Assembly (NCBI RefSeq): GCF_902703175.1
Contig: NZ_CACRYJ010000018.1
Location: forward strand, 20,934-84,933
Length of the DNA stretch: 64,000 nucleotides
Reading direction: 5' to 3'
Source of the DNA: Occultella aeris
Lineage (GTDB): Bacteria; Actinomycetota; Actinomycetes; Actinomycetales; Beutenbergiaceae
The position numbers and the translations under genes are program-made. Every line of letters starts with the position of its first letter. The stretch's first letter is position 1. Of this stretch, positions 46,981-56,129 are shown piece after piece. Below the pieces are notes generated by a model that worked only from the letters and a program-made list of their open reading frames with translations, had not been told where the DNA came from and ran no database searches.

Positions 46981-49134
46981 GTGACGAACGTCCGCGCGCA
47001 GACCGAGGATGTGGACCCGGATACCCCGGGATCGGCGGACCCGGGCAGCGCGTCGGGCCGGCGCCTGGCGGCCGCCCTCCAGGCTGCTTCCGAGGTCGTT
47101 CTGGACGGCGACCTCGTCGTTGTGGTCATCGGTGTGACCGCGAACGGACCGGAACTGACCTGGGCGAACGCTGCCTTCGAGCGCGTGAGCGGTTACACGG
47201 TGGCGGCTGCCCAGGCACGTGACGGCAACATCCTGAGCCCGGGATACCGATCGGTGGTGCTCGCACAGCTGGCAGAGCACGCCATCGATCGGGAGTCCTT
47301 CACGATGACGTTCCCGATGATGCGTCCCGACGGTCAGGAGGTCGCCGTTCCGGTGACGGTCACGCCGCACTTCGATGCTCAGGACTCACTCGACTTCTTC
47401 GTCGCCGTCCAGCTCGGTGCCTTGGAGCCGGTCGCGACGCCCGCCCCCGACCTCGGCTACCACTCGCGACACGCCCTGGAGACGGTCGCCCGGGTCTCAG
47501 ACATTCTGTCCCAGGTCGGCGACGACCAGGTCCTGGACGCCATCGTGCGCCTGCTCACGCGACACCTGTACCCATGGTGCGGGTTCTTCGCCGACGACGG
47601 CGTCCTGAAGTCGATCGGCGGCCTCGCCGGGCTGGGCTTCGACCGGAGCGCGGCAAAACGCCCGCGAGGGCGCTCGGCGGCGGACCCTGAGGATCCGGTG
47701 GGTCGGCTGTTCGGGGCTACGTCGATGCGGCGGGTCCGCCTTGCGGTGGACGCGGTGGACGTCCCCGGCAGTCCCAGTGCCCAGCTCGTGGATCACGTGC
47801 GTGCGCAGACAGGCCAGACACTCCCCGAGGGGAGCGAACTGCTCGTCCTGCCCCTACTCGGGCGTGGTCGCACCCTCGGGCTGATGGCCGTGCTGGTGCG
47901 CAGCGGCGACGAGGACGTGGAGGCCTCCGAGACCGTTCTGGAACTGGTCGCACGCAGGGTCGGACTGGCGATGGACCACTCCCAGCTCTACCAGGCCGAG
48001 CACCGGGTGGCCGAGGCACTGCAGCGGGCGATGCTGCCGGAGCAGGACCAGATCGAGGGCCTCGACGTCTGGACCTACTACGCGCCGAACGCCGAGCACG
48101 CACAGGTGGGCGGGGACTGGTACGACGTCGTGCACCTCGACCAGCGCACCGTCGGGACCGTGGTGGGAGACGTCGTCGGGCACGACGTCGAGGCGGCTGC
48201 CGCGATGGGGCAGCTGCGTTCGGTGGTTCGGGCCTTCGCGACGGAACTCGTCGACCCCGGAACGGTCCTGACCAAGGTGGACCGGATCCTGGAGAACATG
48301 CGGATGCGTCGCCCGGCGTCCCTGGTCTACGCGAGCCTCACGCCGTGCGACGAGGACGCGGGCACCTGGTCCCTCGCGTACAGCCGGGCCGGCCACCTGC
48401 CCGGGCTGTGGATCAGCGACGGCGAGGTCCGCGAACTCGACGGCGCGCCCGGACGGCTGATGGGGTTCGGGACCGACGAGCGCCAGACCGCGACCGTCCA
48501 GGTCAAGCCGGGCGACGCGGTGATGTTCTACACCGATGGCCTGGTCGAGCGCCGCTCCCGCACGATCCAGGTGGGCGTGGGCCTGGTTCGGGAGATACTG
48601 GCGGACGTGGCTGCGACCTCGTCCTCGGCCACGACGGCGGCGGACGTGGGCGAAGCGCTGCTGAGCCGGCTGTCCGAACCGCCCGAGGACGACATCGCCG
48701 TCGTCATCATCCGGTTCCCGGACCAGGTCGCACTGGACAGCGCCGACGCGAGGCGCGAGGCCCACTGGCGCCTCGCGACGGACGTCGAATCGGTACGGAT
48801 GGCCCGGCGCCTCACGGTCAGCACGTGCGAGGTGTGGGGTCTGACCAACACGATGGCGGCCGAGCTGGTGGTGGCCGAGCTGATCACCAACGCCGTCGTG
48901 TACGGCCGGGGGTCGGTGGGCCTGACGCTCAAGGACACCGGTGACGGGCTCCGGATCGAGGTGCAGGACGACAACCCCGTGCCACCCACGCCGCTCGAAG
49001 TGCATCCGGCCCGCGTCGGCGGCTACGGCATGCACATCGTCACCCGGCTGGCCGACTGGGGCTGGCGGCCGTCCGGCGTCGGCAAGGTGGTCTGGGCGCG
49101 GGTGCGCCCCGAGATCCCGCAGGACCTGATCTAG
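46981..49134 (+). CDS. PAS-GAF-PP2C (SpoIIE) phosphatase with C-terminal HATPase
   Basis: The 717-residue sensor has a PAS domain (about residues 35-140: WANAAFERVSGYTVAAAQ ... GNILSPGYRS) and a GAF domain (170-340). A SpoIIE/PP2C phosphatase domain follows (345-570: LQRAMLPEQDQIEGLDV, VGGDWYDVV, VGDVVGHDVEAAA, VMFYTDGLVERR, DDIAVVIIRF). The C-terminal anti-sigma-type HATPase (610-715) has AAELVVAELITNAVVYG and GGYGMHIV. It can thus both dephosphorylate STAS proteins and bind or phosphorylate them. GTG with GGAGG upstream. Divergent STAS gene next door; a second STAS gene lies at 51968. Confidence 0.92.
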   Translation: MTNVRAQTEDVDPDTPGSADPGSASGRRLAAALQAASEVVLDGDLVVVVIGVTANGPELTWANAAFERVSGYTVAAAQARDGNILSPGYRSVVLAQLAEHAIDRESFTMTFPMMRPDGQEVAVPVTVTPHFDAQDSLDFFVAVQLGALEPVATPAPDLGYHSRHALETVARVSDILSQVGDDQVLDAIVRLLTRHLYPWCGFFADDGVLKSIGGLAGLGFDRSAAKRPRGRSAADPEDPVGRLFGATSMRRVRLAVDAVDVPGSPSAQLVDHVRAQTGQTLPEGSELLVLPLLGRGRTLGLMAVLVRSGDEDVEASETVLELVARRVGLAMDHSQLYQAEHRVAEALQRAMLPEQDQIEGLDVWTYYAPNAEHAQVGGDWYDVVHLDQRTVGTVVGDVVGHDVEAAAAMGQLRSVVRAFATELVDPGTVLTKVDRILENMRMRRPASLVYASLTPCDEDAGTWSLAYSRAGHLPGLWISDGEVRELDGAPGRLMGFGTDERQTATVQVKPGDAVMFYTDGLVERRSRTIQVGVGLVREILADVAATSSSATTAADVGEALLSRLSEPPEDDIAVVIIRFPDQVALDSADARREAHWRLATDVESVRMARRLTVSTCEVWGLTNTMAAELVVAELITNAVVYGRGSVGLTLKDTGDGLRIEVQDDNPVPPTPLEVHPARVGGYGMHIVTRLADWGWRPSGVGKVVWARVRPEIPQDLI

Positions 49135-49403
49135 AGCCGTCCAGAACCGGTCGCATCGCCATACGGTCGCCCACCGACATCTCCGGCAACAGGGGCCCTA
49201 TGCCCTGTGGATGGGGTGTCATCGGGGCCTCGGGGAGCCTGTTTTTGGGTTGGTTGGATGGGCTGATGTCCCTGTATCCACAACGGAAATCTGGGTTCTT
49301 GCGCTGTCGGTAGGGCGTCCTAGAGTGGAGCTCAAGCAGTCAAACGCACGTATGAAACGGTCAGCGTTTCGGACCCAGGGCTTCGATGGGGAGGTGAGCA
49401 CAC
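49135..49403. other. Intergenic region before the DUF222 gene
   Basis: This stretch has lower GC than its surroundings around 49240-49350 (for example GTTTTTGGGTTGGTTGG and ATGAAACGGTCAGCG). It probably contains the promoter of the DUF222/HNH gene. No RNA gene or terminal inverted repeat is seen. Confidence 0.4.
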
Positions 49404-51851
49404 ATGGACGACACCACCACCACGACCGGCGGCCCCGGCAACGGCGCGGGCGGCGCGAGCGGTGGCCCCGGTGGGGGTGGCCCGTCGCCGGCGGGTGTGG
49501 CGCTCGCGTCCCGGATGCACCTGTCGTTGGCGGATCTGATGGCCGGGTCGTTGGAGGACCAGCTCATCGCGATGGACGCGCTGACGTCCTCGATCGCTGC
49601 CGGTGACCCGATCGAGGAGTCCGACCGGTACGGAACCCGGTTCCTGGGCCAGGCGGCGCTACGCGCCCATGTGTTCACTGAACGCCTCACCGGCGCCAAG
49701 TTGGACTGGATGGGCATCGAGGAAGAGGCCGGTGTCTGGGACACCAGCAAGGGGTTTCGCACGTATCCGCATTACGTGGCCAAGACCTATGGCATCTGCG
49801 CCAGTAGCGCACGCCGTCTGGTGAACCTCGCGAAGGGTCTACGCAACGGCCTGCCCGCGACCCGCAAATGGTTGCGGTCCGGGCAGATCGGCGTCGAGCA
49901 GGCCCAGATCCTGCTCAAGGCCACCTCGACCCCAGCCGCGGTCGATGGCCTGCAGTACCCCGCCACCCCCACCAACCCCGCCGACGGCGGCACGGACCCG
50001 ACCGAAGCCACCGCCACCAAAGCCACCGCTGACACCGAGGTCACCGCTGAGACCGGGGCGACCGCTGAGACCGAGGCGACCGCTGAGACCGGGGCGATCG
50101 CTGAGACCGAGGCCATCGAGGGCGTCGGCACCGCTGCGGGCACCGCCGACAGTGCCGATGCCGCGGGCGGTACCGGCACTGCTGGCACTGGCGGTGCTGT
50201 TGGTCGGGTGCAGACGGTCGAGGAGTTCCTCCTGGACAACGCCGCCACACGGTCCCCGGAAGACCTGCGTAGGCTGGTCGATCACTTCGTCGCGATCGTC
50301 GACCCCGACGCCACCGACAAGGCCCACCGGGCCGCGGCCGGCCGTGAGTTCTTGAACATCGACCGGACCATGGACGGCTACCACGTGGCCGGGTTCCTGA
50401 CCCTCGAACTCGGCCAATACGTGCGCACCGCTCTGGAAGCGATCATGGGCAAACCCGCCGCCGACGAGACCCGCACCTCCTCCCAACGCCGCGCCCAAGC
50501 CCTCGGGGACCTCGCGCACATGGTGTTGGACCAAGGCAAGGTCGGCACGTCCGGATCCGTGCGACCGCACCTTGGCGTGCTCATCAGCTACCCCGAGTTC
50601 CTCGACCTCATCAAGACCACCGAGACCAGCCAGACCACCGTGACCAGCCAGACCACCGAGGACGCCGAGACCACCGGAGCAACCGGAGCAACCGACGCCG
50701 CCGGAACCGAGGAAGCCGGAGCCGAAGAATCGGCACCTGACGAGGCGCCCGGAGCAGCCGAGGCGGCCGGCCAGACGACGCCCCCGCAGCCGATCACCGA
50801 GCCCCTACCCGGCCTGGACACCACCACCGACCCGGCCGACCGCAGCCCTCGCAGCAGCGGCGCGCCGACCAGAGCGGACAACGAGGCCACCACGGCGAGC
50901 CCAACTGCGCCAGGGACCGGGGCGAACGAGCCCGGCGCCTCGACGCAGGCGCCCACGCCGCCGAGCCCCACCACCCCGCGGGACCTAGCGAACGAGCCCG
51001 ACACCCCGATGCAAACGCCCACTCCGCCGAGCGCAGCGGCGCCAGGAATCCGGACGAGCGAGCCCGACCTTTCCACGCTGGCGTCCTCCGCGCCGAGCAC
51101 GCTGAACGGAGCCACGACCGGCCCGGCATCTGACACGAGCGCATCCGCTCAAGCACCCAGCCGGTCGCGCTCGCAGGATGGGACTGGTCCGCCCGGCTGC
51201 AAGCCGCAGGCGGCCGGACCACCGGGCCAACCCACCACCGGCACCCACAGCACCAGTGCGCCCAGTGCCAACAGCACGGCCCTGCCCGGCTCCGACGTGA
51301 CGGCACTGCCCGGCACCGACGGCACGGCGCTGCCCGGCACCGACAACACCGCCCTGCCCAGCACCGACAGCACAGCTCTGCCCGGCACCGCCGTGCCTGG
51401 CGCCGGGCGGGACTGGGCCGCGCTGCTCGGCGCCGGGCCGGCGACGTTCATCGACAACACCGGGCCCGTGCCCCGGGACCTACTCGACCGGATCATCGGC
51501 TGCGCCGGCGAGACCTACCGGATCATCTTCGGACCCGACAACGAGGTCCTCAACCACGGCCGCGCCCACCGGCTGTTCACCGCCGCCCAACGCCGCGCCG
51601 TCATCGCCCGAGACCGCCACTGCGTCTACCACGACTGCACCGCCCCACCCGAACACTGCGAAACCCACCACGGCACCCGAGACTGGGCCGACGGCGGCAA
51701 CACCGACCTGCACGACGCAGCCCTGGTCTGCCGCTACCACCACCACCTGATCCACACCCACAACATCACCATGATCCGACGCAACGGCACATGGCACTTC
51801 TACAAGCCAGACGGCACCGAAATCCTCCCCACCCGAAACCCCTGGAACTGA
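49404..51851 (+). CDS. DUF222 / HNH endonuclease (13E12 repeat family)
   Basis: The 815-residue protein has an N-terminal DUF222 helical domain (about residues 20-390) and a C-terminal HNH nuclease: RDRHCVYHDCTAPPEHCETHHGTR-like motif split as CVYHDC, HCETHH and LVCRYHHHLIH, giving the beta-beta-alpha metal site. Between them lie unusual low-complexity insertions: five copies of an 18-base unit encoding AETGAT-like residues (50028-50117) and about five TALPGTD-like octapeptide repeats near 51280-51390. The family is multi-copy in Micrococcales; its role is unknown. A GGGGAGG site precedes the ATG. It breaks the fba-DUF3151-purA order. Confidence 0.9.
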   Translation: MDDTTTTTGGPGNGAGGASGGPGGGGPSPAGVALASRMHLSLADLMAGSLEDQLIAMDALTSSIAAGDPIEESDRYGTRFLGQAALRAHVFTERLTGAKLDWMGIEEEAGVWDTSKGFRTYPHYVAKTYGICASSARRLVNLAKGLRNGLPATRKWLRSGQIGVEQAQILLKATSTPAAVDGLQYPATPTNPADGGTDPTEATATKATADTEVTAETGATAETEATAETGAIAETEAIEGVGTAAGTADSADAAGGTGTAGTGGAVGRVQTVEEFLLDNAATRSPEDLRRLVDHFVAIVDPDATDKAHRAAAGREFLNIDRTMDGYHVAGFLTLELGQYVRTALEAIMGKPAADETRTSSQRRAQALGDLAHMVLDQGKVGTSGSVRPHLGVLISYPEFLDLIKTTETSQTTVTSQTTEDAETTGATGATDAAGTEEAGAEESAPDEAPGAAEAAGQTTPPQPITEPLPGLDTTTDPADRSPRSSGAPTRADNEATTASPTAPGTGANEPGASTQAPTPPSPTTPRDLANEPDTPMQTPTPPSAAAPGIRTSEPDLSTLASSAPSTLNGATTGPASDTSASAQAPSRSRSQDGTGPPGCKPQAAGPPGQPTTGTHSTSAPSANSTALPGSDVTALPGTDGTALPGTDNTALPSTDSTALPGTAVPGAGRDWAALLGAGPATFIDNTGPVPRDLLDRIIGCAGETYRIIFGPDNEVLNHGRAHRLFTAAQRRAVIARDRHCVYHDCTAPPEHCETHHGTRDWADGGNTDLHDAALVCRYHHHLIHTHNITMIRRNGTWHFYKPDGTEILPTRNPWN
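50028..50117 (+). repeat. Tandem 18-base repeat inside the DUF222 gene
   Basis: Five adjacent 18-base units of the form GCTGAGACCGRGGCGAYC, the first and last being degenerate, encode (T)AETGAT / AETEAT repeats. The unit length keeps the reading frame. Confidence 0.85.
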
Positions 51852-51967
51852 GCACGGCGCCAGATGTAGGGGCGGGCCATGTGTCGGGAGCCGACCGTCC
51901 GACGCGCATCCGTGGCCGGTGGAGAGATGTATGGCGCGGCCGAAAGGGCCCTAGCGGCCGAGAGGCC

Positions 51968-52282
51968 CTAGCAGCGGTGCGTCTCGTCGATCTCGAACAG
52001 GTCGAGCGCCCCGGTCACCTTCAGCACGAACATGTCCCGGGCGCTCGCGCCGCGGAGCACGACGGTACCGCCCCGGCGCCCGATCTCGTCGGCCAGAGTG
52101 ATCAGCCAGCTCGCGCCACTCGAGTCCATGAAACCCATGTCACAGACGTCGAGCACGAGCCGGTCGTGCTGGAGATGGCTGATCTGCCGCAGCGCAGACT
52201 GAGCAACCTCGCTCGCGGACAGGTCGAGGTCGCCCGTCACCGTGACGAGTACCTCGGCCGCCGAGGTCGACACATCGATCAC
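51968..52282 (-). CDS. Small STAS-domain protein (anti-sigma factor antagonist)
   Basis: A 104-residue single STAS domain: VLVTVTGDLDLSASEVAQSAL and the phosphosite motif MGFMDSSGASWLITL. The GTG at 52282 is chosen over upstream ATGs because GGGAGG lies seven bases before it and the protein then fits the bare domain. TAGCCT upstream (about 52309-52314) could be its -10. It is a likely second substrate of the PP2C/HATPase protein at 46981. Confidence 0.85.
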   Translation of the reverse strand: MIDVSTSAAEVLVTVTGDLDLSASEVAQSALRQISHLQHDRLVLDVCDMGFMDSSGASWLITLADEIGRRGGTVVLRGASARDMFVLKVTGALDLFEIDETHRC

Positions 52283-52397
52283 GCCGGACCTCCCGTCCCG
52301 CTCTCGTGCGAGGCTAGTGGCGGTCTTGGTGACCCGCATGTTGAGCCGCCCCACCGCCGTCGGGCCCGGCATGGCTCGAGGGTGCGAGACTGGCGCC

Positions 52398-52808
52398 ATG
52401 GCCGAGAACCTTCTGGGCGGCCCAGCGCCCACCCTCCTGCCCGCCGACCACCCCGACGTCGCCGCGCGCGCCGCACTCGCCGCCGGCGAGGACCTGCGCA
52501 CCGTCGCCGCACGACTGCCCGCCGCCAGCTACGCGTGGGGGCTGCTGGCTCGCGAGGCCCTGGCCGCCGACGACCCGGTCGCCGCGTACGCGTTCGCCCG
52601 GACCGGCTACCACCGCGGCCTGGACGCGCTACGCCGCTCCGGCTGGAAGGGCCACGGTCCGATCCCGGCCGACCACGAGCCGAACCAGGGGTTCCTGATC
52701 GCCCTGCTCGCACTCGCCGACGCTGCCGAGGCGATCGGGGAGGCCGAGGAGGCCCAGCGCTGCCGCACGTTCGCCGATGATTCGGACCCGGCGGCACGCA
52801 ACCTCTGA
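52398..52808 (+). CDS. DUF3151 domain-containing protein
   Basis: A 136-residue protein with the conserved SYAWGLLAREAL, AYAFARTGYHRGLDALRRSGWKG and GPIPADHEPNQGFLIALLALADAA segments of DUF3151. The family is actinobacterial and of unknown function, normally encoded beside fba and purA. GAGACT lies six bases before the ATG, so it is perhaps leaderless. purA follows 57 bases downstream. Confidence 0.92.
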   Translation: MAENLLGGPAPTLLPADHPDVAARAALAAGEDLRTVAARLPAASYAWGLLAREALAADDPVAAYAFARTGYHRGLDALRRSGWKGHGPIPADHEPNQGFLIALLALADAAEAIGEAEEAQRCRTFADDSDPAARNL

Positions 52809-52865
52809 TCCCAGTAAACTCGGGCGGGGCCCGACACGTGGTTCCGCTACGAAAGGGATTCTTCG

Positions 52866-54152
52866 ATGCCAGCGGTGGTGGTCCTCGGTGCCCAGTGGGG
52901 CGACGAAGGCAAGGGCAAGGCAACCGACCAGCTCGGTTCGCGGGTGGATTACGTCGTCAAGTTCAACGGCGGTAACAACGCCGGCCACACCGTGGTGGTG
53001 GGGGACGAGAAGTACGCACTGCACCTGCTGCCCTCGGGGATCCTGTCGCCCGGCTGTGTGCCGGTGATCGGCAACGGCGTGGTCGTGGACCTGGAGGTCC
53101 TGTTCGAGGAGCTGGAGGCGCTCACCTCGCGCGGTGTGGATGTGTCCCGGCTGCTGATCTCCTCCAGCGCGCACGTCATCCCCAGTTACAACCGCACCCT
53201 CGACAAGGTCACCGAGCGCTTCCTCGGCAAGCGCCAGATCGGCACCACCGGTCGCGGCATCGGCCCCACCTACGCGGACAAGATGAACCGGGTCGGGATC
53301 CGCATCTCCGACCTCTTCGACGAGAAGATCCTGCGGGAGAAGGTCGAAGGGGCCCTGACGCAGAAGAACCAGGTCCTCGTCAAGATCTACAACCGCCGGG
53401 CCGCGGATATCGACGCCGTCACCGCCGAGCTCCTCGCGTACGCCGAGCGGGTCCGACCGATGGTCGCCGACACCTCGCTCGTGCTCAACCAGGCGCTCGA
53501 CGCCGGCAAGACCCTGGTGTTCGAGGCCGGCCAGGCCACCATGCTCGACGTGGACCACGGCACCTACCCGTTCGTGACCTCCTCCTCGGCCACGGCCGGC
53601 GGGGTGTGCACCGGCGCGGGCATCGGCCCCACCCGGGTGGACCGCGTGGTCGGTGTCATCAAGGCCTACACCACGCGCGTCGGCGAGGGCCCGTTCCCGA
53701 CCGAGCTGCTCGACGACATGGGCGAGCACCTGCGCAAGACCGGCGGCGAGTACGGCGTCACCACCGGCCGCCCGCGCCGCACCGGCTGGTACGACGCCGT
53801 CATTGCCCGGTACTCGGGCCGCGTCAACGGCCTCACCGACCTGGTCCTGACGAAGCTTGACGTGCTCACCGGCATGGAGAAGGTCCCGGTCTGCGTGGCC
53901 TACGACGTCGACGGCGTGCGCCACGACGAGATGCCCGTTGACCAGAGCGCGTTCCACCACGCCAAGCCGATCTACGAGGAACTCGACGGCTGGTGGGAGG
54001 ACATCTCGCACTGCCGGACGTTCGAAGAGTTGCCGGTCAATGCCCAGCGCTACGTGCTCGCACTCGAGGAGGTGTCCGGCACCCGGATCTCCGCCATCGG
54101 CGTCGGCCCCGACCGTGAGGCGACGATCGTGCGGCACGACCTGCTCGACTGA
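52866..54152 (+). CDS. purA: Adenylosuccinate synthase
   Basis: PurA joins IMP and aspartate with GTP in AMP synthesis. The 428-residue protein has the P-loop [32 protein letters not shown] and [26 protein letters not shown] motifs (read as [10 protein letters not shown] and [10 protein letters not shown]). AAAGGG precedes the ATG. It is expressed with or just after DUF3151. Confidence 0.97.
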   Translation: MPAVVVLGAQWGDEGKGKATDQLGSRVDYVVKFNGGNNAGHTVVVGDEKYALHLLPSGILSPGCVPVIGNGVVVDLEVLFEELEALTSRGVDVSRLLISSSAHVIPSYNRTLDKVTERFLGKRQIGTTGRGIGPTYADKMNRVGIRISDLFDEKILREKVEGALTQKNQVLVKIYNRRAADIDAVTAELLAYAERVRPMVADTSLVLNQALDAGKTLVFEAGQATMLDVDHGTYPFVTSSSATAGGVCTGAGIGPTRVDRVVGVIKAYTTRVGEGPFPTELLDDMGEHLRKTGGEYGVTTGRPRRTGWYDAVIARYSGRVNGLTDLVLTKLDVLTGMEKVPVCVAYDVDGVRHDEMPVDQSAFHHAKPIYEELDGWWEDISHCRTFEELPVNAQRYVLALEEVSGTRISAIGVGPDREATIVRHDLLD

Positions 54153-54191
54153 GCAGATCGGCGCGCGCTCGCCCGCCCGGAGCGCGGGAGG

Positions 54192-55826
54192 CTACCCGCT
54201 CGTGGGCCGGTGCCGCCAGAACCAGAGGTGGTGCTCGGCGGCCACGTCCACGGCTCCGATCGCGCCGGGCGCCAGCGACTGGACGTAGGGCGTCCTCGCC
54301 GCGCCGTCGAACCTCGGCCAGGCCGGCCCGGCGGCCGTTCCTGGGTCCCCGGTGGCGACGAAAGCCGCCCAATAGTCGATCATCTGGTCCGAGAGCTGCC
54401 GCTGCGCCGCCGTGAAGATCGGCTCCTGGCCGCTCAGCCCGAAGAAGGACCACAGGTCCGAGGTGTGATAAGCCCCCATGGTCATCGGAGCCGGACTGCT
54501 GAACGGCGGGGCCGGGTCCGAGAACTCGTACTGGTGCACGGGCACGAACCTCGACAGTGCCATCGACGTCTCGTACTGGCCCGACGCCCACTTGGAGTCG
54601 GTGGCGATGGCGGCCCACGCCGCCGCCCCTGACTCGTACTGGCTCCTCGGGTAGACCTCCTCGACCGCCGCCCGGTCGTCACCGAACGTCTCGGTCATCA
54701 CCTCCTGGTATGTCTGTTCGCTCATCGGGGCGGCTCCGCCCTCGTACCCGACCACCTCCAACGTGGACTCGTCACGGGTGTGCCCGGAGAGCACCGGAAC
54801 CCGGTTGAACGCCCCCGTGGCGAACGCCTCGCTCGGTTCGACGGGGAGCAGGTCGGTGCCGTACGCGGGCTGGATGACTGCGTCCATGACCCGTCTCAGG
54901 GTCTCCACCGGGAGTGTCCGCAGGCACTCGAGGACCGCGCCCGGTTCATCGCTCACGCAGCCGAGATCCGTGGCTAGTGCCCGGCCCCGCTCCTGTGCGG
55001 TCTCCACCGGGAGCAGGATCTCGTCGGCCGGCTGGCCCCGGTAGACCGTGTTGGCCTGCCAGGCCAGGTCACACGAGCCGCTCTGCATGATCGCCCGGTC
55101 GAAGAGCCCGGCGGCGCCGGGCGAGGCGAGGTGCGCGCACGTGCTGACGGCGCCGGCGGACTGCCCGGCGAGCGTGACGTTGTCCGGGTCGCCGCCGAAC
55201 GCTGCGGCATTGCGCTGGACCCACGCCATTGCGGCCTGCTGGTCGGCCAACCCGAACGTCCCCGAGTCGGCAAGACCGGGCAGGCCGAGGAACCCGAACA
55301 TCCCGAGGCGGTAGTTGATCGTGACGACGACGGCGTCGCCCCGGGTCGCGAGTCGGCTCGGGTCATAGTTGTGGCCGGCTCCCATGTAGAAGCCGCCGCC
55401 GTGCAGCCAGAGGATCACCGGCCGTGGCTCGCCGCTGGATTCGGCCGGGGCGGTCACGTTCAGGTAGAGGCAGTCCTCGCTGCTGCTGCCGTCCGGCAGT
55501 TCGCCCGCGTTCTGGGCGCACGCGGGACCCGGGGCGGTGGCATCACGAACTCCACGCCACGGCTCGGCAGGCTCGGGGGTGCGCCAGCGCAGTTCGCCCA
55601 CGGGCGGGGCCGCGTAGGGGATGCCCTGGAACGAGAGGGCCCCGCCGTCGTCGAGCGTGCCCCGGACCAGACCGCCGTCGGTCTGCACCACGGTCCGGCC
55701 GGGCCCGGCCGTCGCCGGGACGGCCGCGCCCACCGCGGCCGCGACCGCCAGCACCAGGGTCATGATGGTCATCATCGGGAACGCCGGGCCTCGGCTCGGT
55801 GTGTGGGTCGGCTGCGGGGTTGTCAT
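54192..55826 (-). CDS. Secreted type-B carboxylesterase
   Basis: The 544-residue esterase has an N-terminal signal peptide (MTLVLAVAAAVGAAVPATAG after a polar lead) and the carboxylesterase B features. These are LSFQGIPYAAPPVGELRW, the oxyanion motif WLHGGGFYMGAG, the nucleophile AGQSAGA (S223) and a late His in MGAYHTSDLW. The signal shows it acts outside the cell. Upstream is a 300-base gap divergent from the BCCT gene. Substrate unknown. Confidence 0.92.
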   Translation of the reverse strand: MTTPQPTHTPSRGPAFPMMTIMTLVLAVAAAVGAAVPATAGPGRTVVQTDGGLVRGTLDDGGALSFQGIPYAAPPVGELRWRTPEPAEPWRGVRDATAPGPACAQNAGELPDGSSSEDCLYLNVTAPAESSGEPRPVILWLHGGGFYMGAGHNYDPSRLATRGDAVVVTINYRLGMFGFLGLPGLADSGTFGLADQQAAMAWVQRNAAAFGGDPDNVTLAGQSAGAVSTCAHLASPGAAGLFDRAIMQSGSCDLAWQANTVYRGQPADEILLPVETAQERGRALATDLGCVSDEPGAVLECLRTLPVETLRRVMDAVIQPAYGTDLLPVEPSEAFATGAFNRVPVLSGHTRDESTLEVVGYEGGAAPMSEQTYQEVMTETFGDDRAAVEEVYPRSQYESGAAAWAAIATDSKWASGQYETSMALSRFVPVHQYEFSDPAPPFSSPAPMTMGAYHTSDLWSFFGLSGQEPIFTAAQRQLSDQMIDYWAAFVATGDPGTAAGPAWPRFDGAARTPYVQSLAPGAIGAVDVAAEHHLWFWRHRPTSG

Positions 55827-56129
55827 CGGTGCGAGAGCTCCTCAGGTCGGTGGCGCGCCCGCAGCGTGCCGTGGACCGTCAGTCCATCGGTCCGGGCGGC
55901 GCGGCACCAGCGGCCGAACGTCGTGAGCGCTACCGCCGAAGGTCGGTACCTGCGTCCGCGGCGGGGGATGGCCACGGTCCGGCCGGTCGCAGAGACCGAT
56001 CGAGATGCCCTACTGTGCAGCGCGGGTCGGCGCGCACGCACGCGGCCGTCGGCGTGCTGGCCGAAGGGTCTGCGGATAGCCTGCAGGGACGTTCTGAAGC
56101 CTGAGCGAGCCGTCGAGGGGGACGTGCCC
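55827..56129. promoter_or_regulatory. Divergent promoter region of esterase and BCCT genes
   Basis: A 303-base gap between divergent starts. On the plus strand TAGCCT (56077-56082) is a plausible -10 for the transporter, about 48 bases before its ATG. GAGGAG at about 55838 on the minus strand could be a distant ribosome binding site for the esterase. I see no small gene or RNA. Confidence 0.4.

Noticed and set aside
49404..51851. DUF222/HNH gene as an insertion sequence
   Set aside because: No terminal inverted repeats, target duplication or transposase catalytic motif were found; it is a 13E12-family gene.
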